Shown here: one piece after another, positions 1 to 8,147 of the stretch | How the letters are laid out: each line of letters starts with the position of its first letter | How positions within the stretch are numbered: position 1 is the first letter of the stretch | Source of the DNA: Planctomycetota bacterium | GTDB lineage: Bacteria > Planctomycetota > SZUA-567 > JAFGGJ01 | NCBI GenBank assembly: GCA_016930595.1 | Contig: JAFGGJ010000071.1 | Location: 1-44,522, forward strand | DNA: 44,522 nt | Reading direction: 5' to 3' | Made by a program: the position numbers and the translations under genes | Notes under the pieces: model-generated | The model's input: the letters and a program-made list of their open reading frames with translations, nothing else | What the model was told of the DNA's origin: nothing | The model's database searches: none

Positions 1-285
1 CAGCGCCCGCATGTCCACCAGCATCCGGTTCACTTCGTCCAGCGCGGCTTCCGCTATACCGAAGTACTTGTCCGCTTCCGATACGTTCCTCGATGCGGCT
101 TTCAGGCTGGATATCTGGCCGCGGAGCTGCTCCGATATGATGAGACCGGCTGGATCGTCGGCGGCGCTCACTATCCTCAGCCCGCTCGAAAGACGTGACA
201 ACGTCCTGTTCAGGCTCAACGTTGTCTGGTTGAGATGCCGCAGGGCACTCAACGCACTTATGTTCGTATTTATTCTCATGGACAT
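1..285 (-). CDS. fliC: Flagellin, N-terminal part (gene cut by left window edge)
   Basis: The minus strand from 285 to 1 reads 95 codons without a stop. It begins MSMRINTNISAL and carries the conserved flagellin D0/D1 pattern (LSSGLRI, DDPAGL, ISEQLR, NVSEADKYFGIAEAALDEV). Flagellin is the exported subunit of the flagellar filament, and this segment forms the N-terminal coiled coil that packs in the filament core. A strong ribosome site, AGGGAGGAAA, lies about 5 bases before the ATG. The variable centre and C-terminal helix lie outside the window, so length and copy type cannot be judged. A hook-filament protein of the FlgL type shares the fold but usually lacks this LSSGLRI/DDPAG signature. 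The gene has its own sigma-28 promoter and a long leader of about 130 bases. Confidence 0.93.
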   Translation of the reverse strand, partial: MSMRINTNISALSALRHLNQTTLSLNRTLSRLSSGLRIVSAADDPAGLIISEQLRGQISSLKAASRNVSEADKYFGIAEAALDEVNRMLVDMRAL

Positions 286-323
286 TTGCTTTTCCTCCCT
301 GAAAAAGCTGCCAAATGTCGGTA

Positions 324-341
324 CGGGGCATCCGTGCCCCG
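324..341 (-). promoter_or_regulatory. Hairpin in flagellin 5' leader with GGA in loop (possible CsrA site)
   Basis: A perfect 7-bp stem (CGGGGCA/TGCCCCG) with a 4-base loop CGGA on the mRNA strand. The A-C-GGA at the tip fits the core of CsrA/RsmA sites, and two more GGA motifs overlap the Shine-Dalgarno about 35 bases downstream. The hairpin is directly visible; the CsrA role is inference. Confidence 0.45.
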
Positions 342-423
342 CATCGGCCTGTCACCCGGCCGGCCGAAAGCCTTCTCTTGTTCCGCTTATTTACCTCCTC
401 TCACGGCTGTCTGTACAACCGGC

Positions 424-450
424 ACATCGGCGGTACCCGGCCGAATCTTA
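424..450 (-). promoter_or_regulatory. Sigma-28 (FliA) promoter of flagellin
   Basis: Read on the minus strand, TAAGATTC (443-450), 11 bases, then GCCGATGT (424-431). This matches the flagellar sigma-28 consensus TAAAGTTT-N11-GCCGATAA closely, with the invariant GCCGAT core. It lies between the leuA terminator hairpin and flagellin. A FliA-type sigma factor is encoded at 21425-22231. Confidence 0.85.
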
Positions 451-497
451 AGTAAAATCCACCTCCCCCCTCAGTCCCAGGTCCCCCCAAACAAATG

Positions 498-527
498 CCG
501 CCGGGGATTCCGCGGAATCCCCGGCGG
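498..527 (-). terminator. Perfect 15-bp inverted repeat downstream of leuA
   Basis: The 30 bases form a fully self-complementary palindrome with no unpaired loop, starting 29 bases after the leuA stop codon. The following minus-strand bases hold only a short T-containing stretch (ATTTGTTT), so this is a strong hairpin with a weak U tract. Termination of leuA transcripts before the flagellin promoter is its likely job. Confidence 0.6.
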
Positions 528-555
528 TATGTCTCCTGTCCGGCGCCGTACGTGC

Positions 556-2121
556 CTAACGCTTCTTGCCCCTGGCGCCCTCCTTAGCATGCGCCCTGTT
601 CAGCGCGGCGTAACGGTTCACGGCAGCGAGATACGCAAGCACGCTCGCCTCCACTATGTCCGTACTCACGCCCCTGCCCTGTATCGTGGCCTTGCCGAAC
701 TTGACGTTCACGGTCACCTGCCCGAGCGCCTCACGGCCTTCCGTAACCGCATCCAGGTGGTAGCTCTCCAGCTTAGCGTTGATCCCCGTTATCCTGTCTA
801 TCGCGTTGTAGGCCGCGTCTATCGGCCCGTCTCCTATCGCCGCGTCACGGATCTCCTCCCCTCCCCGCATCAGTGTCACCGTCGAAGTCGGCGTAAGCCC
901 CTTTCCTGACGTCACGTGGAACGACCCGAGAGAATACGTCGGCGGAGCGTCCTGGTCCACCGTCTCCGTTATGAGCGCCTCAATGTCCGCATCATAGATC
1001 GTCTTCTTGCGGTCCGCCAGATCCTTCACCTTCTGTGTTATGGCCGTCACCTCGTCGTCCGAGAGCGAATAGCCGAGTTCCGTGATTTTCTTCTTCACCG
1101 CGTGCTTGCCCGAATGCTTGCCTATCACCATCCGGCTTTCCTTGATCCCGACTTCGCGCGGGTCCATGATCTCGTACGTCCTGCGTTCCTTCAACACGCC
1201 GTCCTGGTGTATGCCGGCCTCGTGCGCAAAAGCGTTGTCGCCCACGATCGCCTTGTTCCTCTGCAGCTTCAGGTTCATCAGCGACGCCGCCAGCCGGCAC
1301 GCCGGGTAAATACGCTTCGTGTTCACGCCCGTTGTCAGCCCCAGTATGTCCTTGCGGATTTTGAGCCCCATCACGAATTCTTCCAGGCTGCAGTTGCCGG
1401 CCCTCTCGCCTATGCCGTTCAGCGACACCTCCACCTGCCGCGCCCCGTTCTGCACCGCAGATATCGAATTCGCCACCGCCAGCCCCAGGTCGTTGTGGCA
1501 GTGCACGCTGATTACGGCCCTGTCTATGTTGGGCACGTTGGCGTAGAGATACGCTATCAGCGCCCCGTATTCGGACGGCATCGCGTACCCTACCGTGTCA
1601 GGTATGTTGACCGTCGAAGCACCGGCTTCGATCACCGCCTCCACCACTTCCGCAAGAAAATCCGGCTCCGTCCGGCTAGCGTCCTCCGGACTGAACTCCA
1701 CGTCCTCCACGTATTCCAGCGCCTGCCGCACGCCTTCCACCGACAGCCGCACGATCTCGTCCTTCGCCTTTTTCAGCTTGTACTGCCGGTGGATCGCGCT
1801 CGTCGCCAGGAATACGTGGATGCGCGGGTCGTTCGCCTTCCGCAGCGCCTCCCCGGCCCTTGCTATATCTTTCTCCATGCATCGAGCCAGCCCGGCCACT
1901 TTCACCGGAACCTCCTGCCCAATCGCCTTCACCGCCTCGAAATCATCGTTGGACGCTATCGGGAAACCAGCCTCGATGACGTCCACCCCCAGTGATACGA
2001 GCGCCTTTGCCACCTCCATCTTCTCCTTGTTCGTCAGGCTCGCGCCCGGAGATTGTTCCCCGTCCCTCAGCGTCGTATCGAATACTATCACCCTGTCTTT
2101 CGCCGCCTTATGCGCCGACAT
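556..2121 (-). CDS. leuA: 2-isopropylmalate synthase
   Basis: A 521-residue protein, normal for LeuA, which condenses acetyl-CoA with 2-oxoisovalerate in the first committed step of leucine synthesis. Near the N-terminus is the DRE-TIM signature DTTLRDGEQSPGASL (about 15-29). The metal-binding HCHND is at about 207-211, then the HEAGIHQDGVLK segment, and a C-terminal LeuA regulatory (dimer) domain from about residue 395 that normally mediates leucine feedback. Start chosen at MSAHKAAKD because AAAGGA lies 7 bases upstream; the longer open frame runs into the preceding PHP gene. It is the last gene of an M48-PHP-leuA run, 109 bases after the PHP gene. No obvious leucine-rich leader peptide or T-box is seen in that gap. 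Confidence 0.95.
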   Translation of the reverse strand: MSAHKAAKDRVIVFDTTLRDGEQSPGASLTNKEKMEVAKALVSLGVDVIEAGFPIASNDDFEAVKAIGQEVPVKVAGLARCMEKDIARAGEALRKANDPRIHVFLATSAIHRQYKLKKAKDEIVRLSVEGVRQALEYVEDVEFSPEDASRTEPDFLAEVVEAVIEAGASTVNIPDTVGYAMPSEYGALIAYLYANVPNIDRAVISVHCHNDLGLAVANSISAVQNGARQVEVSLNGIGERAGNCSLEEFVMGLKIRKDILGLTTGVNTKRIYPACRLAASLMNLKLQRNKAIVGDNAFAHEAGIHQDGVLKERRTYEIMDPREVGIKESRMVIGKHSGKHAVKKKITELGYSLSDDEVTAITQKVKDLADRKKTIYDADIEALITETVDQDAPPTYSLGSFHVTSGKGLTPTSTVTLMRGGEEIRDAAIGDGPIDAAYNAIDRITGINAKLESYHLDAVTEGREALGQVTVNVKFGKATIQGRGVSTDIVEASVLAYLAAVNRYAALNRAHAKEGARGKKR

Positions 2122-2230
2122 CTCTCTGTCCTTTCGTCTCTCCGTCCGTCTTTCATGGACGGCACCACACTTGGTAGATACTCGTATTGTCCCGGAATCC
2201 CACGAAAATGATACCCGCTTCAGGCGCGGG

Positions 2231-3040
2231 CTAGGAAAGGATGAGGCTGTCGGCGACGGCCCTGCCTCTGTAACCGGCGCGCACCACGGCTGCGGCCGCT
2301 TCGGCAAACCCGGCGGCCACATCGCTGCTTCTGTGCGCATCAGAGCCCATTACCAACTTCTGTCCTCCTGCGTTCCTGTACACGGCCAGCAGTTCCACAC
2401 CGGGGAAACACTCCGCTGCTTCCTGCCGCAGTCCCGATGTGTTCACCTCAAGGTATCGGCCGCCGGACGCAATTCTTTCAACCGCGGGCCCGGCTTCGTT
2501 CAGTAGGCACTCGCGCGACCATCTGAAGCCTAACCGTTCAAGGTATCTCTTGATTATATCCACGTGCGCCACGATGTCAAACATATCATCCTCCACCATG
2601 GCGCCCACCTCACGGAAATATCCCGTTATCGCTGCCTCGATTCCCGCTCCCTCGTACGCCTTACGCAACTCCAGCGGAATGCCGTTCACGCTGTGCACCG
2701 CCCCCACGACAACGTCCCATGTGCGCCCCACGACCGTCTCCGCCACCTCGTCACGCCACAGGCGGCTGTAATCCACTTCCGCTCCGAAGCCTATCGAGAT
2801 CTGCGGAAAAGCCGCCTTCAGCCGCTCGATCTCCGCCTTTGCCGAATCGTAATCGTATTTCCCGCACCCCGGATCCAGGGGATTGAAATCCACGTGGTCA
2901 GTAATGACTATCCCCTTCAGCCCCTTTTCCACGGCGGACAGGACCATCTCTTCGGCATCCGTCTCGCAGTCCACCGAAAAACGCGAATGCACGTGAAAAT
3001 CCACCAGCGGACATCCGTCAGATAACTTCTCTTTCTTCAT
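2231..3040 (-). CDS. PHP-domain phosphoesterase, histidinol-phosphatase-like
   Basis: A 269-residue PHP-fold protein. Visible metal ligands are DFHVHSRFS near the N-terminus (H16, H18), ITDHVDF, GAEVDY, GAVHSV, VAHVDIIKR and MGSDAHRSSDV close to the C-terminus, the full set for a trinuclear PHP active site. Size and motif order match the HisK/HisJ-type histidinol phosphatases that remove phosphate from histidinol phosphate in histidine synthesis. No other his genes are nearby, so another sugar or nucleotide phosphate substrate is possible. The gene begins 15 bases after the M48 peptidase stop, consistent with one transcript running on into leuA. The ribosome site is weak (GGGGCG). Confidence 0.8.
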   Translation of the reverse strand: MKKEKLSDGCPLVDFHVHSRFSVDCETDAEEMVLSAVEKGLKGIVITDHVDFNPLDPGCGKYDYDSAKAEIERLKAAFPQISIGFGAEVDYSRLWRDEVAETVVGRTWDVVVGAVHSVNGIPLELRKAYEGAGIEAAITGYFREVGAMVEDDMFDIVAHVDIIKRYLERLGFRWSRECLLNEAGPAVERIASGGRYLEVNTSGLRQEAAECFPGVELLAVYRNAGGQKLVMGSDAHRSSDVAAGFAEAAAAVVRAGYRGRAVADSLILS

Positions 3041-3055
3041 TCACGCCCCGGCATT

Positions 3056-4996
3056 TCAGTCCGCCCCGCCTTCCACGTCGGACGGATAGTACTCCAGCAG
3101 GAGTTCCCTGAACCTGTCGTTCTCCGGATATTTTTCCGACCCCTGGACAAGCACGCTCTCCGCCTCGTTGCACCTGCCCTGTTCCGCCAGCGCCCGGAAC
3201 AGCAGTATCATGTCTTCCGCACTGCCACCGCCCTTCAACAGAGCGCGCACCGTTTCCTCCGCTCCCTCCGGGTTATAATACCTGTTGGGCAGCGCCGGGC
3301 TCCCCCTGGTAAGCGCCAGCCTTGCAGAAACAACGCCGGCGGCGTCGGCTTCGCCCGTCCCCATGAGTTCCTCCGCTATCGCCCCGGCGTCCTCGTACCA
3401 CCCCGCTTCCATCAGAACGTCGGCCATCCTCACCAGCGTAGCCTTGTTGTCAACCGTCAGAGACCTCAATACCTGCCGCACGTCCTTCCTGCCCGGATCT
3501 CCCCTCAGCGCCTGCAGCAGCGCCTCTTCCGCCTCAAACTGTCTTTCTCTCTGCAGCAATATCCGCCCGTACAGGGCCCACGCGTCGGCGTTCTCGGCAT
3601 CTCCCTCCGCCGCCGCGCGCGCGCGCTCCAGTTCGGCGTCCCGGTTCCATACCTCGGGCAGACTTATCCTCAGGCTGACTACCACCGCAGCGGCGGCCGT
3701 TATCGTCGTCGCCCACCTCAACACCCTGACCCGCTTGTGAAACAGTCCCGCCGCGCTTCGGTTTGCCCACAGCGTCCTCAGCTTGCCGACGCGCTTGTCG
3801 ACGCTGTTGTGGCGCCACGACCCTGATGCCCTCCCGCTCCCCGACGAATGCGCCATGCGCGACAGCGCCCTTATCAGGGGCTCCGGATCCCCCACCAGTT
3901 CCGCCGCATACAGGTCCGCCTCGTCCTCCATCCTGCGGCTTACCATACCGAACAGCCCCGGCCAGAACAACAGTGTTATCCCCGCCAGCACCGGCAGCGA
4001 GAACAGGTAGTTGTCCGCGAGGTCCGCGGGCACCGCCGCAAACGCCGTCACCGCCGCCCCCATGAATATGAACACGAATCCCAGGTATACCGGCAGGTGG
4101 TGTCCGCTCACATGCCCCAGTTCATGCGCCACGACCGCCTCGGCCTCGTCCGGCGGCAGGCTCTCCAGCAGCGTATCGCTTAGTATGCAGAACCGCGTCC
4201 TCGGCACCAGTCCCACCACCGCCGCATTAAGGACGCGCGCTCCTCCGGTACGCCATACCAGGATATCACGGAACCTCACCCCGGCACGCTGCATCAATTC
4301 CCCCAGCCTGTCCCTGAACGGCCCCTTCTCCAGCGGTTTCGTCCCCAGCGTCAGCGCCAGCCATGAAGGGAAAAAATACAGCAACATCATGAAAAAGAAC
4401 CCCGATACCGCCATCTCCCCCCAGTCTCCCAGCTTTTCCATCCCCTCGTGACCCGCTAAGACGTCCACCCCGTCGGCGGCGGCCCTCAACAGCAGCCACG
4501 GCACCAGCACCGGCAGCGTCTCCTGCCTCGCATAGAACCACGCGTGCTCCCTCAGCGGCCAGTCCCTGTGCCACAGTATCCTCCCCATCCGCAGCGACAG
4601 CATGTGCCAGCTACATGTCCATACCAGGTACGGCATCAGCAGCAGCAGGTCGTCCATTATGCACCACGACGGCATCCCCCACCTTACGCTTATCGTGTCG
4701 TTCCACGCCGTCAGGTACAGGAACGCCGGGTATGCCAGCACCCCCAGTACCCTGTACAACAGCCGCAGAGTCTTGTACAGCCGGTAGCCCCTGCTCGGAC
4801 CCGTAGACGAATACGCCGATTCCGCCAGCCGCAGCAGAACGAATGCCGTCAGGAACGATATCACCACGTACGCAATCCACGGGAAGAACCACCCGTACGC
4901 GCCCACTGACTGCAGAACCCCGCCCCCGAGGGGCTCCACCTCGCGGTACAACTCCGCCGCGATTATCACAATTATCAGGTCCAGCGGAAAAGTCAT
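3056..4996 (-). CDS. Membrane M48-family zinc metallopeptidase with C-terminal TPR-like repeats
   Basis: A 646-residue integral membrane protein. Several hydrophobic segments precede the zinc motif HELGH (about 291-295). The third zinc ligand is in RRMEDEAD (about 357), the M48 pattern shared with HtpX, Oma1 and Ste24. After another hydrophobic segment near 420-440 comes a soluble alpha-helical tail of about 200 residues with TPR-like repeats (ENADAWALYGRILL, EAEEALLQAL), likely for protein contact. Membrane protein quality control is the usual role; the actual substrate is unknown. Start: a longer frame has a GTG at 5020, but that codon sits at the predicted transcription start. The ATG at 4996 behind AGAGAGACGA is therefore preferred. 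It heads the operon with the PHP gene and leuA. Confidence 0.85.
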   Translation of the reverse strand: MTFPLDLIIVIIAAELYREVEPLGGGVLQSVGAYGWFFPWIAYVVISFLTAFVLLRLAESAYSSTGPSRGYRLYKTLRLLYRVLGVLAYPAFLYLTAWNDTISVRWGMPSWCIMDDLLLLMPYLVWTCSWHMLSLRMGRILWHRDWPLREHAWFYARQETLPVLVPWLLLRAAADGVDVLAGHEGMEKLGDWGEMAVSGFFFMMLLYFFPSWLALTLGTKPLEKGPFRDRLGELMQRAGVRFRDILVWRTGGARVLNAAVVGLVPRTRFCILSDTLLESLPPDEAEAVVAHELGHVSGHHLPVYLGFVFIFMGAAVTAFAAVPADLADNYLFSLPVLAGITLLFWPGLFGMVSRRMEDEADLYAAELVGDPEPLIRALSRMAHSSGSGRASGSWRHNSVDKRVGKLRTLWANRSAAGLFHKRVRVLRWATTITAAAAVVVSLRISLPEVWNRDAELERARAAAEGDAENADAWALYGRILLQRERQFEAEEALLQALRGDPGRKDVRQVLRSLTVDNKATLVRMADVLMEAGWYEDAGAIAEELMGTGEADAAGVVSARLALTRGSPALPNRYYNPEGAEETVRALLKGGGSAEDMILLFRALAEQGRCNEAESVLVQGSEKYPENDRFRELLLEYYPSDVEGGAD

Positions 4997-5023
4997 CTTC
5001 GTCTCTCTGTGTCCGGCCACGGC

Positions 5024-5052
5024 ATTCTACATGATAATCCCCGCACGGTCAA
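5024..5052 (-). promoter_or_regulatory. Sigma-70-type promoter for M48-PHP-leuA operon
   Basis: Minus strand TTGACC (5047-5052), 17-base spacer, TAGAAT (5024-5029). Transcription would begin near 5017, about 20 bases before the preferred ATG. This places the alternative GTG start at the transcript end and argues against it. Confidence 0.7.
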
Positions 5053-5081
5053 AACGTCCGCTCGCCGACGCCCCGCCATGA

Positions 5082-7313
5082 TTATCCCTGGGCCGCGCCC
5101 CGCCCGGAACGCCTTGACCCCTTCCCGTTGTCCTCCTCTTCATCCTCCGCCTCAGTGTAGTATGAACTGTACGGATAGTAGTACCCGTAATACCTGTAGT
5201 AGTATCCGTATCTCACCCCCGGCGAATCAAACTCGTTTATCACCGAACCTATCGGAACAAGTCCCGCCGTGTGCACCACGTCCTTCGACCTCCTCAACAG
5301 CCGCTTGCTCGTCACTCCCATCCGGGCGACCACCAATATCATCGGGGCGATCCTCGTCACCACCAGCGCGTCGGATACGAAACTCAGCGGCGGCACATCT
5401 ATCAGAACATAGTCGTAGTCTTTTCTCATCCCCTCGACCAACTCCCCGAACGCCGCCTGCCTCAACATCAGCGTCGGACTCTTGTCCCAGTGCCCCGCCG
5501 GCAGAATGTCCAGCCCCTCGGGCACCTCCCCGGAAAGCTTGCACTTGTATTCGTCGATCGAACCGCCGCTCCTGAACCACTTCGCCAGCCCGTCGGCTTC
5601 CGTCAGACCCGCCAGTTTCGTGTATCCCCTGCGCCTCAAGTCCGCGTCTATCGCTACCACCTTCTTGTTCGCCAGAGCCAGCGTCACCGACAGGTAGAAC
5701 AGTATCATGCTCTTGCCTTCACGCGGCCCGGCCGACGATATCATCACCACGCTCGCTTTGCCGTCCTCCTTCTGCTTCCCCGTCACGAGGTCCAGAGACA
5801 GCGCCAGCATCCGGAACGCCTCTATCTCCGTCCTGTGGCTCGACATCATCTCCTGAGACAGCCCCGGCTTCTCCGGTTCGCTTATATGGGGGATCAGCCC
5901 CAGCACCGGCATGCGCCATATGTAGTTGACGTCCTCGCCGCTCTTCACCGAATCGTCCATGCTCTCCCAGAAAAACGCACCCAGCAGTCCCAGCACCAGC
6001 CCCAGCAGCGTCATCCCCGCCAGTATCTTGGGCAGGTTCGGCCACAACGGCTTCTCCGCCGCACGGGCGGGATTCACCACCATCACCCTCCCCGCTTCGA
6101 ACGTCTTCGTCAGGTCGACCTCGGAAAATTGCTTCAGCAGTCCCTCGTGCCGCTCCCTCGCGTCCTCCTCCGCTCGCCTGTAGCTCTCCAGTTCCGTCGT
6201 CTTCGCCGCCAGGCCGTTCGCCTTCTCCTCCACCGCTCCCAGCCGGCGGCCCGTGTCTTTGAGCTTTGTCTCGAGAGCGGCTATCTCCGCCGAATACGCC
6301 TGTTTCAGCTCCTTCAGAGCATTCTGCTTCTCGCTCTGCACCTGCTTCAGCCTCGCGGCCGCCTCCACCACGTCCTGGTGATTCGGCCCCAGGCGCGACA
6401 GCATCCCCGCCAGGTTCTCGCCCAGTTCCTTCTCATGCTTCACCAGCCCCGCCATCACCTGGTCCGACCGGATCCACGGCAGGCTCATGGCCCCTTCCAT
6501 GTTTTCCCCGAGGTTCTCCAGGGCGTTGATCTTGGAACGGTAATCCGCTATCTCTCGCTCCATGTCCGCTACCTCGCGCCGTAGCGCATGCACCAGCGAT
6601 ATCTCCACCGGCATTGATTCCTCCGCCGACCCCAGCGACAGTATTCCCAGCTTTTTCTGGAAATCTATCCTCGTCTTCTGCGCATCCTCCAGTTCCTTCT
6701 GAACTCTCGGCAGTTGCTCCCGCACCCAGCTCAGAACCCTCGACGCTCCGCGCTGCATCCGGGCACGAAACTGGTCCCCATACGCCGTCGTTATGTCCTC
6801 CACGATGTCCCGCGCCAGCTCCGGATCCCCGCAGCGGTACCTCACCGTTATCAGGTTCGTCCGTCTCAGGTGCTCCGCCTCCAGTCTTGCCTTCATCTCC
6901 TTCACCGACAGCTTCTTCAACGCTCCCGCGCTCACCCCCTTGTATGTCCTTCCACGGCTCTGTACCAGCTTCAACGCTCCCCTCAGCACCTCGTCGCTCG
7001 ATATCAGGCTCACCTCCGTCGCCATCCGGTCATTGCCGTAGTCGGCCGTCACGGCCCTCATGTCCGCTATGCTCGGAGTCGCCGCCACTTCCACCAGGAG
7101 TTCGCTTGAAGCCTCGTATACCGGCGTGCTCCTGTAATACAGCAGCACGCCTGCTCCCAGGCACACTGCCAGCCCGGCCAGCACCACCTTCCAGTGCTTC
7201 AGCACGATGAACACGTAGTCGATCACCACGAGGTGCTGCTGCCCGATGGTCTCGACCTGAGGATCCTGCCCCGCATCCCCTGCTCCCGGTGAACGCCGTT
7301 GATCCATGCTCAC
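5082..7313 (-). CDS. Polysaccharide co-polymerase / bacterial tyrosine autokinase (Wzc/CapAB-like)
   Basis: A 743-residue one-chain BY-kinase. Order: cytoplasmic tail; first membrane segment (about 43-60); Wzz chain-length domain; long coiled-coil periplasmic region (about 200-400); second membrane segment (about 428-449); then the cytoplasmic kinase. The kinase shows Walker A SSAGPREGKS (about 526-535), Walker A' VVAIDADLRR (552-561) and Walker B YVLIDVPP. The C-terminus has 12 tyrosines in 18 residues (702-719), followed by an acidic stretch and a basic end. Such clusters are autophosphorylated and control assembly of capsule or exopolysaccharide chains. The GTG start overlaps the larB stop as GTGA, with AAAGGGAA upstream; an ATG lies two codons in. 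No wza or glycosyltransferases adjoin it. Confidence 0.9.
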   Translation of the reverse strand: MSMDQRRSPGAGDAGQDPQVETIGQQHLVVIDYVFIVLKHWKVVLAGLAVCLGAGVLLYYRSTPVYEASSELLVEVAATPSIADMRAVTADYGNDRMATEVSLISSDEVLRGALKLVQSRGRTYKGVSAGALKKLSVKEMKARLEAEHLRRTNLITVRYRCGDPELARDIVEDITTAYGDQFRARMQRGASRVLSWVREQLPRVQKELEDAQKTRIDFQKKLGILSLGSAEESMPVEISLVHALRREVADMEREIADYRSKINALENLGENMEGAMSLPWIRSDQVMAGLVKHEKELGENLAGMLSRLGPNHQDVVEAAARLKQVQSEKQNALKELKQAYSAEIAALETKLKDTGRRLGAVEEKANGLAAKTTELESYRRAEEDARERHEGLLKQFSEVDLTKTFEAGRVMVVNPARAAEKPLWPNLPKILAGMTLLGLVLGLLGAFFWESMDDSVKSGEDVNYIWRMPVLGLIPHISEPEKPGLSQEMMSSHRTEIEAFRMLALSLDLVTGKQKEDGKASVVMISSAGPREGKSMILFYLSVTLALANKKVVAIDADLRRRGYTKLAGLTEADGLAKWFRSGGSIDEYKCKLSGEVPEGLDILPAGHWDKSPTLMLRQAAFGELVEGMRKDYDYVLIDVPPLSFVSDALVVTRIAPMILVVARMGVTSKRLLRRSKDVVHTAGLVPIGSVINEFDSPGVRYGYYYRYYGYYYPYSSYYTEAEDEEEDNGKGSRRSGRGAAQG

Positions 7314-8107
7314 TTCGTTCCCTTTCCCGCGACAATGAGCCCTGCAAAAAACGCCGCCCCGAAACCGTTGTCTATGTTCACGGTCACCACGTTAGGGCTG
7401 CAGCTGTTCAGCATCGCCAGCAGCGCCGATACGCCCCCGAAACTCGCTCCGTAGCCCACGCTCGTCGGCACCGCTATCACCGGGCAGCGCGCCAGCCCTC
7501 CCACCACGCTCGCCAGCGCCCCTTCCATTCCGGCCACCACTATCGCAGCGTCCGCCTCCTCCAGGGCTTCCTTCTCCCCCAACAGCCTGTGTATCCCCGC
7601 CACGCCCGCGTCATACGCCGTGTGCGGCTCTATCCCCAGCGCCAGAAGCGTCTCCTTCGCCTCCTCCGCCACCGGTATGTCCGACGTCCCCGCCGTCAAC
7701 AGCACTACCCGGGCTTCTCTCGTTACCGTCTCCCCGGCCCTCAGCGTCCTCGCCTTTCTGTTCGAATGCACCCGTTCCTTCCCCCCGGCAAACGCCTTCT
7801 CCAGGGCGTCCTGCTGCTCGGGAACCAGCCTCGTCACCAGGACCCTCCCCGATCTCTCCAGCACCCTCCCAGCTATTTCAACCACTTCCTCCGTGGTCTT
7901 CCGTTCGGCGTACACCACTTCCGGGAACCCCAGCCTCTTTTCCCTGCCGTGGTCTATACGTGCAAAACCGATGTCCTCGTAATCGAACCTCAGTATCTCG
8001 CTCCGGGCGTCATCCACGCTCATGGATCCGTCCGCCACGGCCTGCAGCATTTCGCGCAGCACCCCGTCCCATCCTCCCGCTCCGTCTTTTTCGAACCTGC
8101 CCTCCAT
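7310..8107 (-). CDS. larB: LarB-like nickel-pincer cofactor biosynthesis protein (AIR-carboxylase fold)
   Basis: A 265-residue protein with a C-terminal domain related to PurE: VVLLTAGTSDIPVAEEA, AGVAGIHRLLG, VVAGMEGALASVVGGL, VPTSVGYGASFGGVSALLAMLNSC and a Gly-rich NIDNGFGAAF end. LarB carboxylates and hydrolyses nicotinic acid adenine dinucleotide in the first step to the nickel-pincer nucleotide used by lactate racemase and relatives. Start taken at 8107 (MEGRFEKDG) because GCAGGAG lies just upstream; the longer frame has no good site. The gene starts 40 bases after tsaD, and its stop overlaps the start of the tyrosine kinase gene. larC and larE are not in the window, so pathway membership is inferred from family. 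Confidence 0.88.
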   Translation of the reverse strand: MEGRFEKDGAGGWDGVLREMLQAVADGSMSVDDARSEILRFDYEDIGFARIDHGREKRLGFPEVVYAERKTTEEVVEIAGRVLERSGRVLVTRLVPEQQDALEKAFAGGKERVHSNRKARTLRAGETVTREARVVLLTAGTSDIPVAEEAKETLLALGIEPHTAYDAGVAGIHRLLGEKEALEEADAAIVVAGMEGALASVVGGLARCPVIAVPTSVGYGASFGGVSALLAMLNSCSPNVVTVNIDNGFGAAFFAGLIVAGKGTK

Positions 8108-8147
8108 GTGTCTCCTGCATCCTGCCCGGTGATATCCCCCGCCCCGC

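Noticed and set aside
5031..5093. Pair of similar 12-mers (ATGATAATCCCC and ATGATTATCCCT) around the M48 operon promoter as an operator
   Set aside because: Only two imperfect copies, one inside the end of the kinase gene; too little to claim a regulator site.
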